From Clostridia bacterium (GTDB lineage: Bacteria > Bacillota > Clostridia > Oscillospirales > Acutalibacteraceae), in assembly GCA_030536195.1 (NCBI GenBank), contig JAUNQL010000033.1:1-8597 (forward strand): DNA of 8,597 nt, read 5' to 3'. Each line of letters opens with the position of its first letter. Position 1 is the first letter of the stretch. Below, piece after piece: positions 1 through 6,709 of this stretch. A program made the position numbers and the translations under genes. The notes under the pieces are model-generated. The model was given only the letters and a program-made list of their open reading frames with translations. It did no database searches and was not told the origin of the DNA.

Positions 1-162
1 GAGTTCTATGCACCAGAGTGCGATGCAGGCATCCGTTGGGATGACCCTGAAATCGGCGTAGATTGGGGCATCAAGAATCCTATCCTCTCTGAAAAGGATA
101 GCAATGCGCCATTCCTTTCTGAGATAGAGGACAGCCTTGATTTCTATGTAAACAAAGGATAA
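1..162 (+). CDS. rfbC: dTDP-4-dehydrorhamnose 3,5-epimerase, C-terminal fragment (5' end outside window)
   Basis: The first 53 codons of the window are open in frame 1 and end at TAA 160-162. The encoded tail starts EFYAPECDAGIRWDDPEIGV and continues with NPILSEKDSNAPFLSEIED. This is the C-terminal signature of the RmlC/RfbC cupin family (an E-x-G-I-x-W-x-D-P-x-I-G segment followed by P-I-L-S-x-K-D). The enzyme epimerises C3 and C5 of dTDP-4-keto-6-deoxyglucose in the cytoplasm, the third step of dTDP-L-rhamnose synthesis. The catalytic cupin core lies upstream of the window, so active-site residues cannot be checked. The next gene, rfbD, encodes the following enzyme and begins 3 bases after this stop, so the two are almost certainly one operon. 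Identification is by recognised motif only, but the combination with rfbD makes it firm. Confidence 0.92.
   Translation, partial: EFYAPECDAGIRWDDPEIGVDWGIKNPILSEKDSNAPFLSEIEDSLDFYVNKG
154..159 (+). promoter_or_regulatory. Shine-Dalgarno site of rfbD, inside the end of rfbC
   Basis: AAAGGA lies 6 bases before the ATG at 166 and within the last codons of rfbC. It supports the 166 start and implies translational coupling between epimerase and reductase. Confidence 0.6.
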
Positions 163-165
163 TCG

Positions 166-1029
166 ATGAGTATTTTTGTAACAGGCGTCGGCGGTCAGCT
201 CGGCCACGACGTAATTGAAGAACTCTATAGTCGAGGTCTCGACTACATTGCACCATCGCACGATGAACTTGATCTGTGCGATAGGGGCGCAGTACTAGAG
301 TTCTTCAATTCAAACGACATTGATGCGGTGATGCACTGCGCTGCATACACGGCGGTGGACAAGGCCGAATCGGAGCCGGATTTATGCATGAGCATAAATG
401 CCGATGCGACAGCCTTTATTGCCGAGTGTTGTGCCTCGCGCGACATCCCGCTTATGTATATCAGTACAGACTACGTCTTCCCTGGCACAGGGGATATGCC
501 ATATTCTGTTGATGACCCAAAGGGTCCTCTTCAAGTTTATGGCAAGTCCAAGTTAGCTGGTGAATCAGCTGTACTTGCTGCTTGTAGCAAGTGCTTCATT
601 GTTCGCGTGTCATGGGTCTTTGGTAGCAACGGTGGCAACTTTGTTAAGACAATCTTGCGCCTTGCCTCTGAGCGTGACTGCATCAGCGTAGTCGCGGACC
701 AGGTTGGCTCCCCAACATACACGCGTGACCTTGCCGTATTGCTCTGTGATATGATTACGACCGCATCATACGGCATCTATCACGCGACCAATGAGGGATT
801 TTGTAGTTTCTATGATTTTGCGTGTGAGATTGTTCGTCTGTCCGGCAGCACGCTTGACGTTGTATCAATCACAAGCGATCAGTACGCCGCGGCAGCGACC
901 AGACCGCTTAACTCACGACTTTCAAAATCATCACTTGATGTAGCAGGATTTAATCGCTTGCCAACATGGCAAGATGCCCTATCTAGATATCTAAAGGAGA
1001 TTAACCAGAATGCAATGGACAGGACTTAA
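166..1029 (+). CDS. rfbD: dTDP-4-dehydrorhamnose reductase
   Basis: This enzyme performs the last step of dTDP-L-rhamnose synthesis, the NAD(P)H-dependent reduction of dTDP-4-keto-L-rhamnose at C4, supplying rhamnose for surface polysaccharide. The 287-residue protein has the expected length. Visible features are the Rossmann glycine motif GVGGQLG (residues 7-13), the CAAYTAVDKAE segment (58-68), STDYVF (100-105) with the family's Ser/Thr, the catalytic Y125-xxx-K129 pair (YGKSK), ADQVGSPTYT (177-186) and a C-terminal RPLNSRL segment (246-252) typical of RmlD. This is a short-chain dehydrogenase of the extended type. The ATG at 166 has a Shine-Dalgarno (154-159) and sits 3 bases after rfbC. 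The last 20 bases overlap alaS in another frame. No key residue appears to be missing. rmlD is a synonym of the gene name. Confidence 0.96.
   Translation: MSIFVTGVGGQLGHDVIEELYSRGLDYIAPSHDELDLCDRGAVLEFFNSNDIDAVMHCAAYTAVDKAESEPDLCMSINADATAFIAECCASRDIPLMYISTDYVFPGTGDMPYSVDDPKGPLQVYGKSKLAGESAVLAACSKCFIVRVSWVFGSNGGNFVKTILRLASERDCISVVADQVGSPTYTRDLAVLLCDMITTASYGIYHATNEGFCSFYDFACEIVRLSGSTLDVVSITSDQYAAAATRPLNSRLSKSSLDVAGFNRLPTWQDALSRYLKEINQNAMDRT
993..1000 (+). promoter_or_regulatory. Shine-Dalgarno site of alaS, inside rfbD
   Basis: AAAGGAGA is a strong ribosome binding site lying about 10 bases before the ATG at 1010 and wholly inside the rfbD reading frame. It fixes the alaS start and means ribosomes translating rfbD pass over the alaS initiation region. 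A 10-base perfect palindrome, TAGATATCTA (984-993), abuts it; its role, if any, is unknown. Confidence 0.75.
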
Positions 1030-3643
1030 TGAGCTCCGCGAGAAGTATTTAAGCTTCTTCGAGAGCAAGGATCATTTGAGATTGCCAAGCTTTTCTCTCA
1101 TCCCACAGGGTGACAAGAGCTTGCTTTTGATAAACTCTGGTATGGCACCTATGAAGAAGTACTTCACAGGTGAGGTAACCCCACCAAAATCACGTGTAAC
1201 AACATGCCAAAAGTGCATCCGTACACCTGATATTGAGAGCGTTGGCCATACCGCAAGACATGGTACATATTTTGAGATGCTCGGTAACTTCTCATTCGGA
1301 GATTACTTCAAGCATGAGGCTTGCCCTTGGACATGGGAGTTCCTCACAGAGGTTCTTGAAATCCCAGCAGACAAGCTCTATGCAAGTATCTATGAGGAAG
1401 ATGACGAGGCATACGAGATTTGGACCAAGGAAGTTGGTGTTGACCCAAGCCACGTAGTAAGGCTTGGTAAGGCTGACAACTTCTGGGAGCACGGCGTAGG
1501 CCCTTGCGGACCATGCTCCGAGATTTACTTTGACCGTGGCGAGGAGTATGGCTGCGGCAGTCCAGACTGTGGCGTAGGTTGCGAGTGCGACCGTTACATG
1601 GAAATCTGGAACAACGTATTTACACAGTTTGAAAACGATGGCAATGGCAACTACACACCACTTGACCATCCAAACATAGATACAGGTATGGGTCTTGAGA
1701 GACTTGCTTGCGTTATGCAGAGTGTAGGCAATATCTTTGAAGTTGATACAGTTCAGAAAATCATGGGCAAGGTATCAGAGATTGCCGGTGTTAAGTATCA
1801 CGATGATGACAAGAGTGACGTATCACTCCGAGTTATCACAGACCATATCCGCTCAACAACATTTATGATTGGTGATGGCGTTATGCCATCTAATGAGGGC
1901 CGTGGCTACGTGCTTCGCCGACTTCTTCGTCGTGCTGCACGTCACGGACGTCTCCTTGGTATTAATGACCTTTTCCTCACAGAGGTAGCAAAGGTTGTTA
2001 TCGAGGAGAACAAGAACGCATATCCAAACCTTGTTGAAAAGTATGACTTCATTATGAAGGTTATCGGCTCCGAGGAAGAGAGTTTCAACAAGACAATCGA
2101 TACAGGCACACAGCTCTTAAACGAGCTCATTGCCAATGCAAAATCAACAGTTCTCTCTGGTGAGGATGCATTCAAACTTCAGGATACATTTGGCTTCCCA
2201 ATCGACCTTACAAAAGAGATGCTTGAGGAGCGCGGCATGACTGTTGATGAGGAGCGCTTTAGAGAACTCCTCAATGAGCAGAAGCAGCGCGCCAAGGCTG
2301 ATGCTGCAGCAAAATCAGTAGCAGAGGCATGGAAGGGCGATGCAGATGTAACCAATGACATCGTAAAGACAGAGTTCCTCGGTTACACAGCATTCTCATG
2401 CGATGCCAAGATACTTGGCATCGTTGTTGATGGTGCAAGAACTGATTCTGCTGACATAGGTCAGGATGCTGCACTCATCCTTGATAGGACTGCTTTCTAT
2501 GCTGAGAGCGGTGGACAGGTTGGCGATGTCGGTGTTATCACATCTGAGGGCTTTACATTTGAGGTAACTGACACAGTTAAGACCGCAAGTGGTGTATACC
2601 TCCACGTAGGTCAGGTAACTGATGGCCTTGCAAAAGTTGATGCAGTAGTTAATGCTGTTGTTGACAGTGAGACACGTTGGGCAACAATGCGCAACCACTC
2701 AGCAGCACACCTTTTGCAGGCTGCACTTCGTGAGGTGCTCGGCACACACGTAGAGCAGGCAGGTTCCTTCGTTTCACCAACAGTATCACGCTTTGACTTC
2801 TCACACTTCAGTGCTATGACACCTGATGAGATCAAAGCAGTTGAGAATATAGTTAATGCTAAGATTTTGGAAAACCTCCCAGTTACAATGACAGAGATGC
2901 CAATTGAGGAGGCTAAAAAGCTCGGTGCTATGGCACTCTTTGGCGAGAAGTACGGCGACATCGTTCGCGTTGTTAAGATGGGTGACTTCTCAACAGAGTT
3001 CTGTGGTGGTACTCACGTTGATAACACAGGCCGTCTCGGTCTCTACAAGATTATCTCTGAGTCATCAGTTGCTGCTGGTGTTCGCAGAATTGAGGCTGTA
3101 ACTGGCTTTGGTGTCCTTGATTACATCGCATCTAATGATGCTTTGATTGCAAGGACAGCTGCTGCTCTCAAGGTTACAAGTGCCAAGGATCTCGAGTCCA
3201 AGGCAACCGCTATGAGTGCAGAGGTTAAGGAACTTCAGAAGAAGAATGAGGAGCTCGCAGCAGAACTTGCAGCAAACGCTGCAAAGGACATGCTTGGCGA
3301 TGCGAGGGATATAAACGGCGTTAAACTTGTAACATCCAAGGTAGAGGGTGAACAGGGTGGCGACCTCAGAACAATGGCAGACAGTGCAGCATCATCTGAT
3401 GCATCACTCGTAGCTGTTTTCGCATCTGTTTGTGGCGAGAAGCTCAGCTTTGCTTGCGCATGTGGCGCTGACGCTGTTGCTAAGGGCGCACACGCAGGTA
3501 ACATTGTTCGTGCAGTGGCAACAGTTGCCGGCGGTTCTGGCGGTGGTAAGCCAGACAGCGCTATGGCAGGTGGTAAGGATTTGACCAAGGTTGATGAAGC
3601 CCTTGCAGAGGCTGAGAACGTACTTGGTGGCATGATAAAGTAA
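1010..3643 (+). CDS. alaS: Alanyl-tRNA synthetase
   Basis: AlaS is the class II synthetase that charges tRNA-Ala in the cytoplasm and clears mischarged Ser- and Gly-tRNA-Ala. The 877 residues match a complete bacterial enzyme. The catalytic domain opens with MQWTGLNELREKYL and holds motif 1 (RHGTYFEMLGNFSFGDYF, about 83-100), GPCGPCSEIYFDRGE (164-178), a Cys-rich insert (C182, C187, C191, C193) and the motif 3 stretch IDTGMGLERL (223-232). The editing domain keeps all four zinc ligands: H563 and H567 (NHSAAH), C665 and H669 (CGGTH). A coiled coil (about 722-757) leads to the C-Ala/DHHA1 domain with its glycine-rich AGGSGGGKPDSAMAGGKD (840-857). The start is set by AAAGGAGA at 993-1000. The gene overlaps rfbD by 20 bases, an unusual partner. 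No T-box leader can be present directly upstream, so alaS probably rides on the rhamnose operon transcript or on a weak internal promoter. Confidence 0.98.
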   Translation: MQWTGLNELREKYLSFFESKDHLRLPSFSLIPQGDKSLLLINSGMAPMKKYFTGEVTPPKSRVTTCQKCIRTPDIESVGHTARHGTYFEMLGNFSFGDYFKHEACPWTWEFLTEVLEIPADKLYASIYEEDDEAYEIWTKEVGVDPSHVVRLGKADNFWEHGVGPCGPCSEIYFDRGEEYGCGSPDCGVGCECDRYMEIWNNVFTQFENDGNGNYTPLDHPNIDTGMGLERLACVMQSVGNIFEVDTVQKIMGKVSEIAGVKYHDDDKSDVSLRVITDHIRSTTFMIGDGVMPSNEGRGYVLRRLLRRAARHGRLLGINDLFLTEVAKVVIEENKNAYPNLVEKYDFIMKVIGSEEESFNKTIDTGTQLLNELIANAKSTVLSGEDAFKLQDTFGFPIDLTKEMLEERGMTVDEERFRELLNEQKQRAKADAAAKSVAEAWKGDADVTNDIVKTEFLGYTAFSCDAKILGIVVDGARTDSADIGQDAALILDRTAFYAESGGQVGDVGVITSEGFTFEVTDTVKTASGVYLHVGQVTDGLAKVDAVVNAVVDSETRWATMRNHSAAHLLQAALREVLGTHVEQAGSFVSPTVSRFDFSHFSAMTPDEIKAVENIVNAKILENLPVTMTEMPIEEAKKLGAMALFGEKYGDIVRVVKMGDFSTEFCGGTHVDNTGRLGLYKIISESSVAAGVRRIEAVTGFGVLDYIASNDALIARTAAALKVTSAKDLESKATAMSAEVKELQKKNEELAAELAANAAKDMLGDARDINGVKLVTSKVEGEQGGDLRTMADSAASSDASLVAVFASVCGEKLSFACACGADAVAKGAHAGNIVRAVATVAGGSGGGKPDSAMAGGKDLTKVDEALAEAENVLGGMIK

Positions 3644-3650
3644 CCGTTCG

Positions 3651-3678
3651 TTACGAATATCAAACCACTCGTTATAAT
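3651..3678 (+). promoter_or_regulatory. Candidate hinT promoter (perfect -10, weak -35)
   Basis: A perfect TATAAT lies at 3673-3678 in the alaS-hinT gap. The best -35 at acceptable spacing is TTACGA (3651-3656, 16-base spacer), only three of six consensus matches. A start near 3685 would give a leader of about 30 bases containing the hinT Shine-Dalgarno. I see no convincing terminator after alaS, so read-through from alaS may also express hinT. Confidence 0.45.
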
Positions 3679-3697
3679 TTCATTGACAAGTAATAAA

Positions 3698-3703
3698 AAG
3701 GAG
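3698..3703 (+). promoter_or_regulatory. Shine-Dalgarno site of hinT
   Basis: AAGGAG lies 12 bases before the ATG at 3716. The spacing is a little long but the match is strong. It rules against a start at the upstream in-frame TTG (3683), which lies before this site. Confidence 0.7.
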
Positions 3704-3715
3704 TTGAAACTTTTA

Positions 3716-4057
3716 ATGGATTGCCTTTTTTGTAAGATAGTTAGCGGTGACATTCCAAGCACAAAAGTGTACGAGGATGACATCTGCTACGCATTCCGTG
3801 ATATCGACCCACAGGGTCCAACTCACGTACTCGTTATCCCAAAGCAGCACATTCAATCAGTAAACCAGATTGATGATAGCAACAAGGAAATAGTTGCTCA
3901 CATCTTTACTGTAATCCCACAGATTGCAAAGGCTGAGGGCATTGCTGAGGAAGGATACAGAGTAGTATCAAATATTGGTGAGCGCGGTCAACAGTCAGTT
4001 CCACATCTTCACTTCCACATCATCGGTGGTCGTGACATGACTTGGCCTCCAGGCTAA
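3716..4057 (+). CDS. hinT: HIT family purine nucleoside phosphoramidase (HinT-like)
   Basis: HinT-type proteins hydrolyse adenosine and guanosine phosphoramidates and lysyl-AMP and are small cytoplasmic dimers. The 113-residue product has the full family layout: MDCLFCKIVSGDIPS at the N-terminus with a C3-xx-C6 pair (often zinc-binding in this family), then DIDPQGPTHVLVIPK (residues 29-43), and the diagnostic histidine triad H97-L-H99-F-H101 followed by IIGG. It ends WPPG, as usual for HinT. The frame is open further upstream to a TTG at 3683, but AAGGAG at 3698-3703 and family length support ATG 3716. It follows alaS by 72 bases and ends just before a strong terminator. The physiological substrate cannot be read from the sequence. 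Family assignment is secure; the symbol follows family usage. Confidence 0.95.
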   Translation: MDCLFCKIVSGDIPSTKVYEDDICYAFRDIDPQGPTHVLVIPKQHIQSVNQIDDSNKEIVAHIFTVIPQIAKAEGIAEEGYRVVSNIGERGQQSVPHLHFHIIGGRDMTWPPG

Positions 4058-4060
4058 AAT
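4032..4060 (+). promoter_or_regulatory. Candidate promoter for the ComEC-like gene, inside the 3' end of hinT
   Basis: GTGACA (4032-4037) and TAAAAT (4055-4060) are separated by exactly 17 bases, and each matches the sigma-A consensus at five of six positions. The predicted start, near 4067, falls at the foot of the terminator hairpin. Transcripts from it would begin with that stem-loop and reach the 4096 start codon after about 29 bases. The element overlaps hinT coding sequence, so part of the match may be chance. Confidence 0.4.
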
Positions 4061-4065
4061 GAGTT

Positions 4066-4095
4066 AAAGGCAGTCCGGAAAGGGCTGCCTTTTTT
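4066..4095 (+). terminator. Intrinsic terminator after hinT
   Basis: GGCAGTCC (4069-4076) pairs with GGGCTGCC (4082-4089) through one G-U pair around the loop GGAAA. Flanking AAA/TTT extends the stem to 11 pairs, and a run of six T (4090-4095) follows. It lies 8 bases past the hinT stop. The T-tract runs directly into the ATG of the next gene at 4096. Confidence 0.88.
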
Positions 4096-5607
4096 ATGTC
4101 TGTTCCACTTTTTACTGTAGGTTTTACATTCCTCTTTACTGCAATGCTTCTCTGCCTCTTGCCAGAGGCATTTGTGCTGTATTTTGGAGTTGTTGCCTTC
4201 GTACTGTTTTTAATATCTTGTATCTTTCGTGAGAGGACAGTAATGCTTGTACTGGCCTCTGCTTTTGTTGCCTGCTTTTTAATCTTTGTTAAGACTGAAT
4301 ACGTTTATAAACCTGTCGTTGCGAATGCTGGTCGGACAATAGAGATAACGGGGCAGATGGTTGATTCAGACAAACTCAAGGTGTCTTCTGGGGAACTTGC
4401 TGGCAAGACAATCAAGGTGACTTCGAAATATGTTAAGCTTGGGCTTAATGATTTTGTTTCTTTTAAGGCAAAACTCTATGCTCTCAGTGATTACAGCAAA
4501 GCTCAAAACGTTTATGTCGGCTGTACTGTGTACGGCAATGTGGATGTGACTGAGTACTCGGATGTATATCTCTCGTTGCCGGTGTATAAGCGTTTTTCGA
4601 GCTTTGTTAGATCGGTTGCTTTTGATTTATCTGCATATCTTGAGTCAACCTTACTTCGCAATTTGCCAGAGGACATGGCCTATGTCCTCTTTGGTATGCT
4701 GATAGGTGATAAGTCCTACTTGTCTGATGCTATTTATGAGGATTTCCAGCAAACTGGAATCGTGCATTTGCTCGCTGTATCGGGATTTCACACCTCTCTG
4801 TGGTCGATGCTGTTTTATCGCTTTCTGCTCAAACGAGGTGTGAACATGAGACTGTCGGCTGGGTTTACGATTCTGTTTGTCCTTGCTTTTTTGGCGCTGA
4901 CAGGCTTCTCAAAAAGTACCATTCGCGCAAGCATTGCGCTCATAGTTTTCTTTCTTGGGCGCATCCTGTCGCGCCAATCCGACAGCAAGAGTTCACTTGG
5001 CCTCGCGGCGATAATTATACTGACAGTCAACCCATTCGCCGGCGGCGACATGGGATTTCTCCTGTCGTTTTTCTCGACGCTCGGCATACTGGTTATCTAT
5101 CCTAAAATGTTGGCTTGGTTTAGGGATTTATTCACTAGGAAGATTGCCAATAGAATTGTTCGTGACAAGCTTTTAAATGTGGTGTCTATTGTTTTGGTCA
5201 CTGTCTCAACACTGATTTTTACACTGCCAGTGACGATGGTAATGATAGGGGAGGTGTCACTGGTGTCACCTCTGACAAACCTACTAGTTACGTCTGTTGC
5301 GTCAACTGCAATTATGCTATCTGGTGTTGCTGTCTTAGTCTCATTTGTTCCTGTGGTGAGTGCTTTTGAAAAACCGTTGATGCTTGTATCGGGACTGATT
5401 ATAAAGTACGTTTTGAGCGTCTCATCCTTTGTCTCAACCTTCTCTTTTGCGACGGTTGATATCAGTTCAAATTATGCGATGGTGACCATCGCTTTTGTGT
5501 TGATTTTGATCGGATTTTCGCTGATTTTGAAGGCGAGCACAAAGCGTACTGTTTTGCTTTCTTTTGTTCTTGTTTTTGTATCGTTAATTACACATTATCT
5601 AGTGTAA
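4096..5607 (+). CDS. ComEC/Rec2-type competence membrane protein lacking the metallo-beta-lactamase domain
   Basis: ComEC forms the inner-membrane channel for single-stranded DNA during natural transformation. This 503-residue protein is strongly hydrophobic. Three N-terminal membrane segments (about 5-22, 26-43 and 48-66) precede a soluble stretch (about 78-150) in the position of the DUF4131/OB-fold domain. The Competence domain follows, with GIVHLLAVSGFHTSL (221-235), LTGFSKSTIRASI (268-280) and SPLTNLLVTS (391-400), and several more membrane segments to the C-terminus. B. subtilis ComEC is about 776 residues and ends in a metallo-beta-lactamase-like domain. That domain is absent here, and the 64 bases after the stop leave no room for a remnant. 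The start is uncertain: ATG 4096 abuts the terminator T-tract, with GGAAAGGG (4077-4084) as the only Shine-Dalgarno-like sequence, and an in-frame ATG at 4144 has none. No other competence gene is in view, so a role in DNA uptake is inference. Confidence 0.85.
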   Translation: MSVPLFTVGFTFLFTAMLLCLLPEAFVLYFGVVAFVLFLISCIFRERTVMLVLASAFVACFLIFVKTEYVYKPVVANAGRTIEITGQMVDSDKLKVSSGELAGKTIKVTSKYVKLGLNDFVSFKAKLYALSDYSKAQNVYVGCTVYGNVDVTEYSDVYLSLPVYKRFSSFVRSVAFDLSAYLESTLLRNLPEDMAYVLFGMLIGDKSYLSDAIYEDFQQTGIVHLLAVSGFHTSLWSMLFYRFLLKRGVNMRLSAGFTILFVLAFLALTGFSKSTIRASIALIVFFLGRILSRQSDSKSSLGLAAIIILTVNPFAGGDMGFLLSFFSTLGILVIYPKMLAWFRDLFTRKIANRIVRDKLLNVVSIVLVTVSTLIFTLPVTMVMIGEVSLVSPLTNLLVTSVASTAIMLSGVAVLVSFVPVVSAFEKPLMLVSGLIIKYVLSVSSFVSTFSFATVDISSNYAMVTIAFVLILIGFSLILKASTKRTVLLSFVLVFVSLITHYLV

Positions 5608-5611
5608 CCTA

Positions 5612-5640
5612 TTGTAATACGCAACTATTTATAGTATAAT
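5612..5640 (+). promoter_or_regulatory. Promoter of the holA-rnmV-cca operon
   Basis: TTGTAA (5612-5617), a 17-base spacer and a perfect TATAAT (5635-5640) form a good sigma-A promoter immediately after the ComEC-like stop at 5607. Transcription would start near 5647, about 25 bases before the holA ATG at 5672. An interrupted inverted repeat, ACTAT-TT-ATAGT (5624-5635), fills the 3' half of the spacer and could be an operator. Confidence 0.7.
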
Positions 5641-5659
5641 GTATCCTGTATATTTATAT

Positions 5660-5663
5660 GGAG
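5660..5663 (+). promoter_or_regulatory. Shine-Dalgarno site of holA
   Basis: GGAG lies 8 bases before ATG 5672. It decides between this start and the in-frame ATG at 5639, which falls inside the -10 box and would not be on the transcript. Confidence 0.7.
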
Positions 5664-5671
5664 TTTTGCGT

Positions 5672-6709
5672 ATGAAATTACAGGAGAAAACCCTCTGGCA
5701 AAATATCAAATCAGGCAACCTTTTACCTGTGTATTTGATTAAAGGCAATGAGGGCTACTTAAAACAGAAATATGCCAATTTGCTCGCTGACAGTGTTGTA
5801 CCTGCCGGCCTTGAGGCATTTAATTTCCACAGGCTCAAGGGCGAGGATACCAACCCTGAGGAGATAGCAACTTGTGTAGAGGCACTCCCAGCTATGTGTG
5901 AGCGCACCTGTGTTTTCGTACACGACTTTGACTTTGATGATTGTAACGAGGGCGAGAAGGAGCAATTGATTGCGCTTCTTTCTGACCTTCCGGATACATG
6001 TGTCCTCATCTTCTGGCAGGACACCAAGGGCTTCTCAACTAAGACCAAACTTTCCAAGGAGATTCTCTCCTTGATTGATAAGGCTGGCGCTGTCTGTGAC
6101 CTTGACAAGCGCGAACCACGTGAACTTGTTAAGTTCATCGTCTCAGAGTGTGGCAAGAACGAGCGAGAGATAGATTTCGATGTCGCAAACTACATGCTCT
6201 CCTGCGTTGGTGATGATATGTCCAACCTCGTAAACGAGATTGAAAAGCTCTGTGCATTTACAAAGGGCAGGATAAGCGAGTCCGATATCGATGCTGTCTG
6301 CATCAAATCAGTTGAGGCGACTGCCTTCCAGATGATTGATGCATTGCTTGTCAATAACTTTGATGAGGCATTCCGTGATATCAAGATCCTGTTTGAGCAG
6401 AAGACTGAACCAAACATGATCTTTGGTGCGATAGTTTCAACTTACGTTGATATGTATCGCGCAAAGGTGACTCTTGAGTCTGGCAAGTCGCTTGCTGATT
6501 TGCGTGGTGTATACCCAGCAGTGTACAAGAGTGACTTTAGACTCAAGAATGCTGCAAGCAGGGCTAAGAAGTATTCACTACCTGCACTTGAGAAGTCACT
6601 TGAGATTCTCTCCCGTGCGGACTTCAAACTCAAGCAGACAATGGACGACAAACAGATGGTGCTTGAGAAGTTGCTTATTGAACTTGCCAAAGCGAGGAAG
6701 GCGTCATGA
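5672..6709 (+). CDS. holA: DNA polymerase III delta subunit (clamp-loader wrench)
   Basis: HolA is the clamp-loader subunit that opens the beta sliding clamp so it can be placed on primed DNA. The chosen ATG gives 345 residues, typical for the family. Near the N-terminus, LPVYLIKGNEGYLKQKYANLL (about 18-38) resembles the family's opening strand and degenerate nucleotide-binding loop; delta does not hydrolyse ATP. A Rossmann-like domain follows to about residue 140 (CVLIFWQDTKGFSTKTKL), then a lid segment with REPRELVKFIVSECGK and NYMLSCVGDDMSNLVNEIEKL. The all-helical collar domain ends DFKLKQTMDDKQMVLEKLLIEL, which is characteristic of HolA. The start at 5672 rests on GGAG at 5660-5663 and on the promoter, whose -10 box contains the alternative ATG 5639. 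The stop overlaps the next start by four bases (ATGA, 6706-6709), so translation is probably coupled to rnmV. Confidence 0.93.
   Translation: MKLQEKTLWQNIKSGNLLPVYLIKGNEGYLKQKYANLLADSVVPAGLEAFNFHRLKGEDTNPEEIATCVEALPAMCERTCVFVHDFDFDDCNEGEKEQLIALLSDLPDTCVLIFWQDTKGFSTKTKLSKEILSLIDKAGAVCDLDKREPRELVKFIVSECGKNEREIDFDVANYMLSCVGDDMSNLVNEIEKLCAFTKGRISESDIDAVCIKSVEATAFQMIDALLVNNFDEAFRDIKILFEQKTEPNMIFGAIVSTYVDMYRAKVTLESGKSLADLRGVYPAVYKSDFRLKNAASRAKKYSLPALEKSLEILSRADFKLKQTMDDKQMVLEKLLIELAKARKAS

Noticed and set aside
958..985. Promoter-like pair TTGCCA and TATCTA before alaS
   Set aside because: The -10 matches only three of six positions and the element lies in rfbD coding sequence; too weak to annotate.
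1292..2961. Several minus-strand open frames within alaS
   Set aside because: All lie opposite a full-length, motif-complete alaS and have no recognisable product.
3647..3657. Small inverted repeat TTCG-TTA-CGAA after alaS as a terminator
   Set aside because: The stem is only four pairs and no T-tract follows.
3683..3715. N-terminal extension of hinT from TTG 3683
   Set aside because: It would begin upstream of the Shine-Dalgarno at 3698-3703 and add 11 residues absent from the HIT family. TTGACA at this spot also resembles a -35 box but has no -10 at proper spacing.
3235..3783. A long open frame on the minus strand (182 codons) across the alaS end and hinT start
   Set aside because: It is antisense to alaS and hinT, low in complexity (Ser/Ala-rich) and without recognisable motifs. 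It is a by-product of the strong codon bias of alaS.
4059..4067. Two-codon mini-frame ATG-AGT-TAA between hinT and the terminator
   Set aside because: Too short to judge, with no Shine-Dalgarno of its own; most likely chance.
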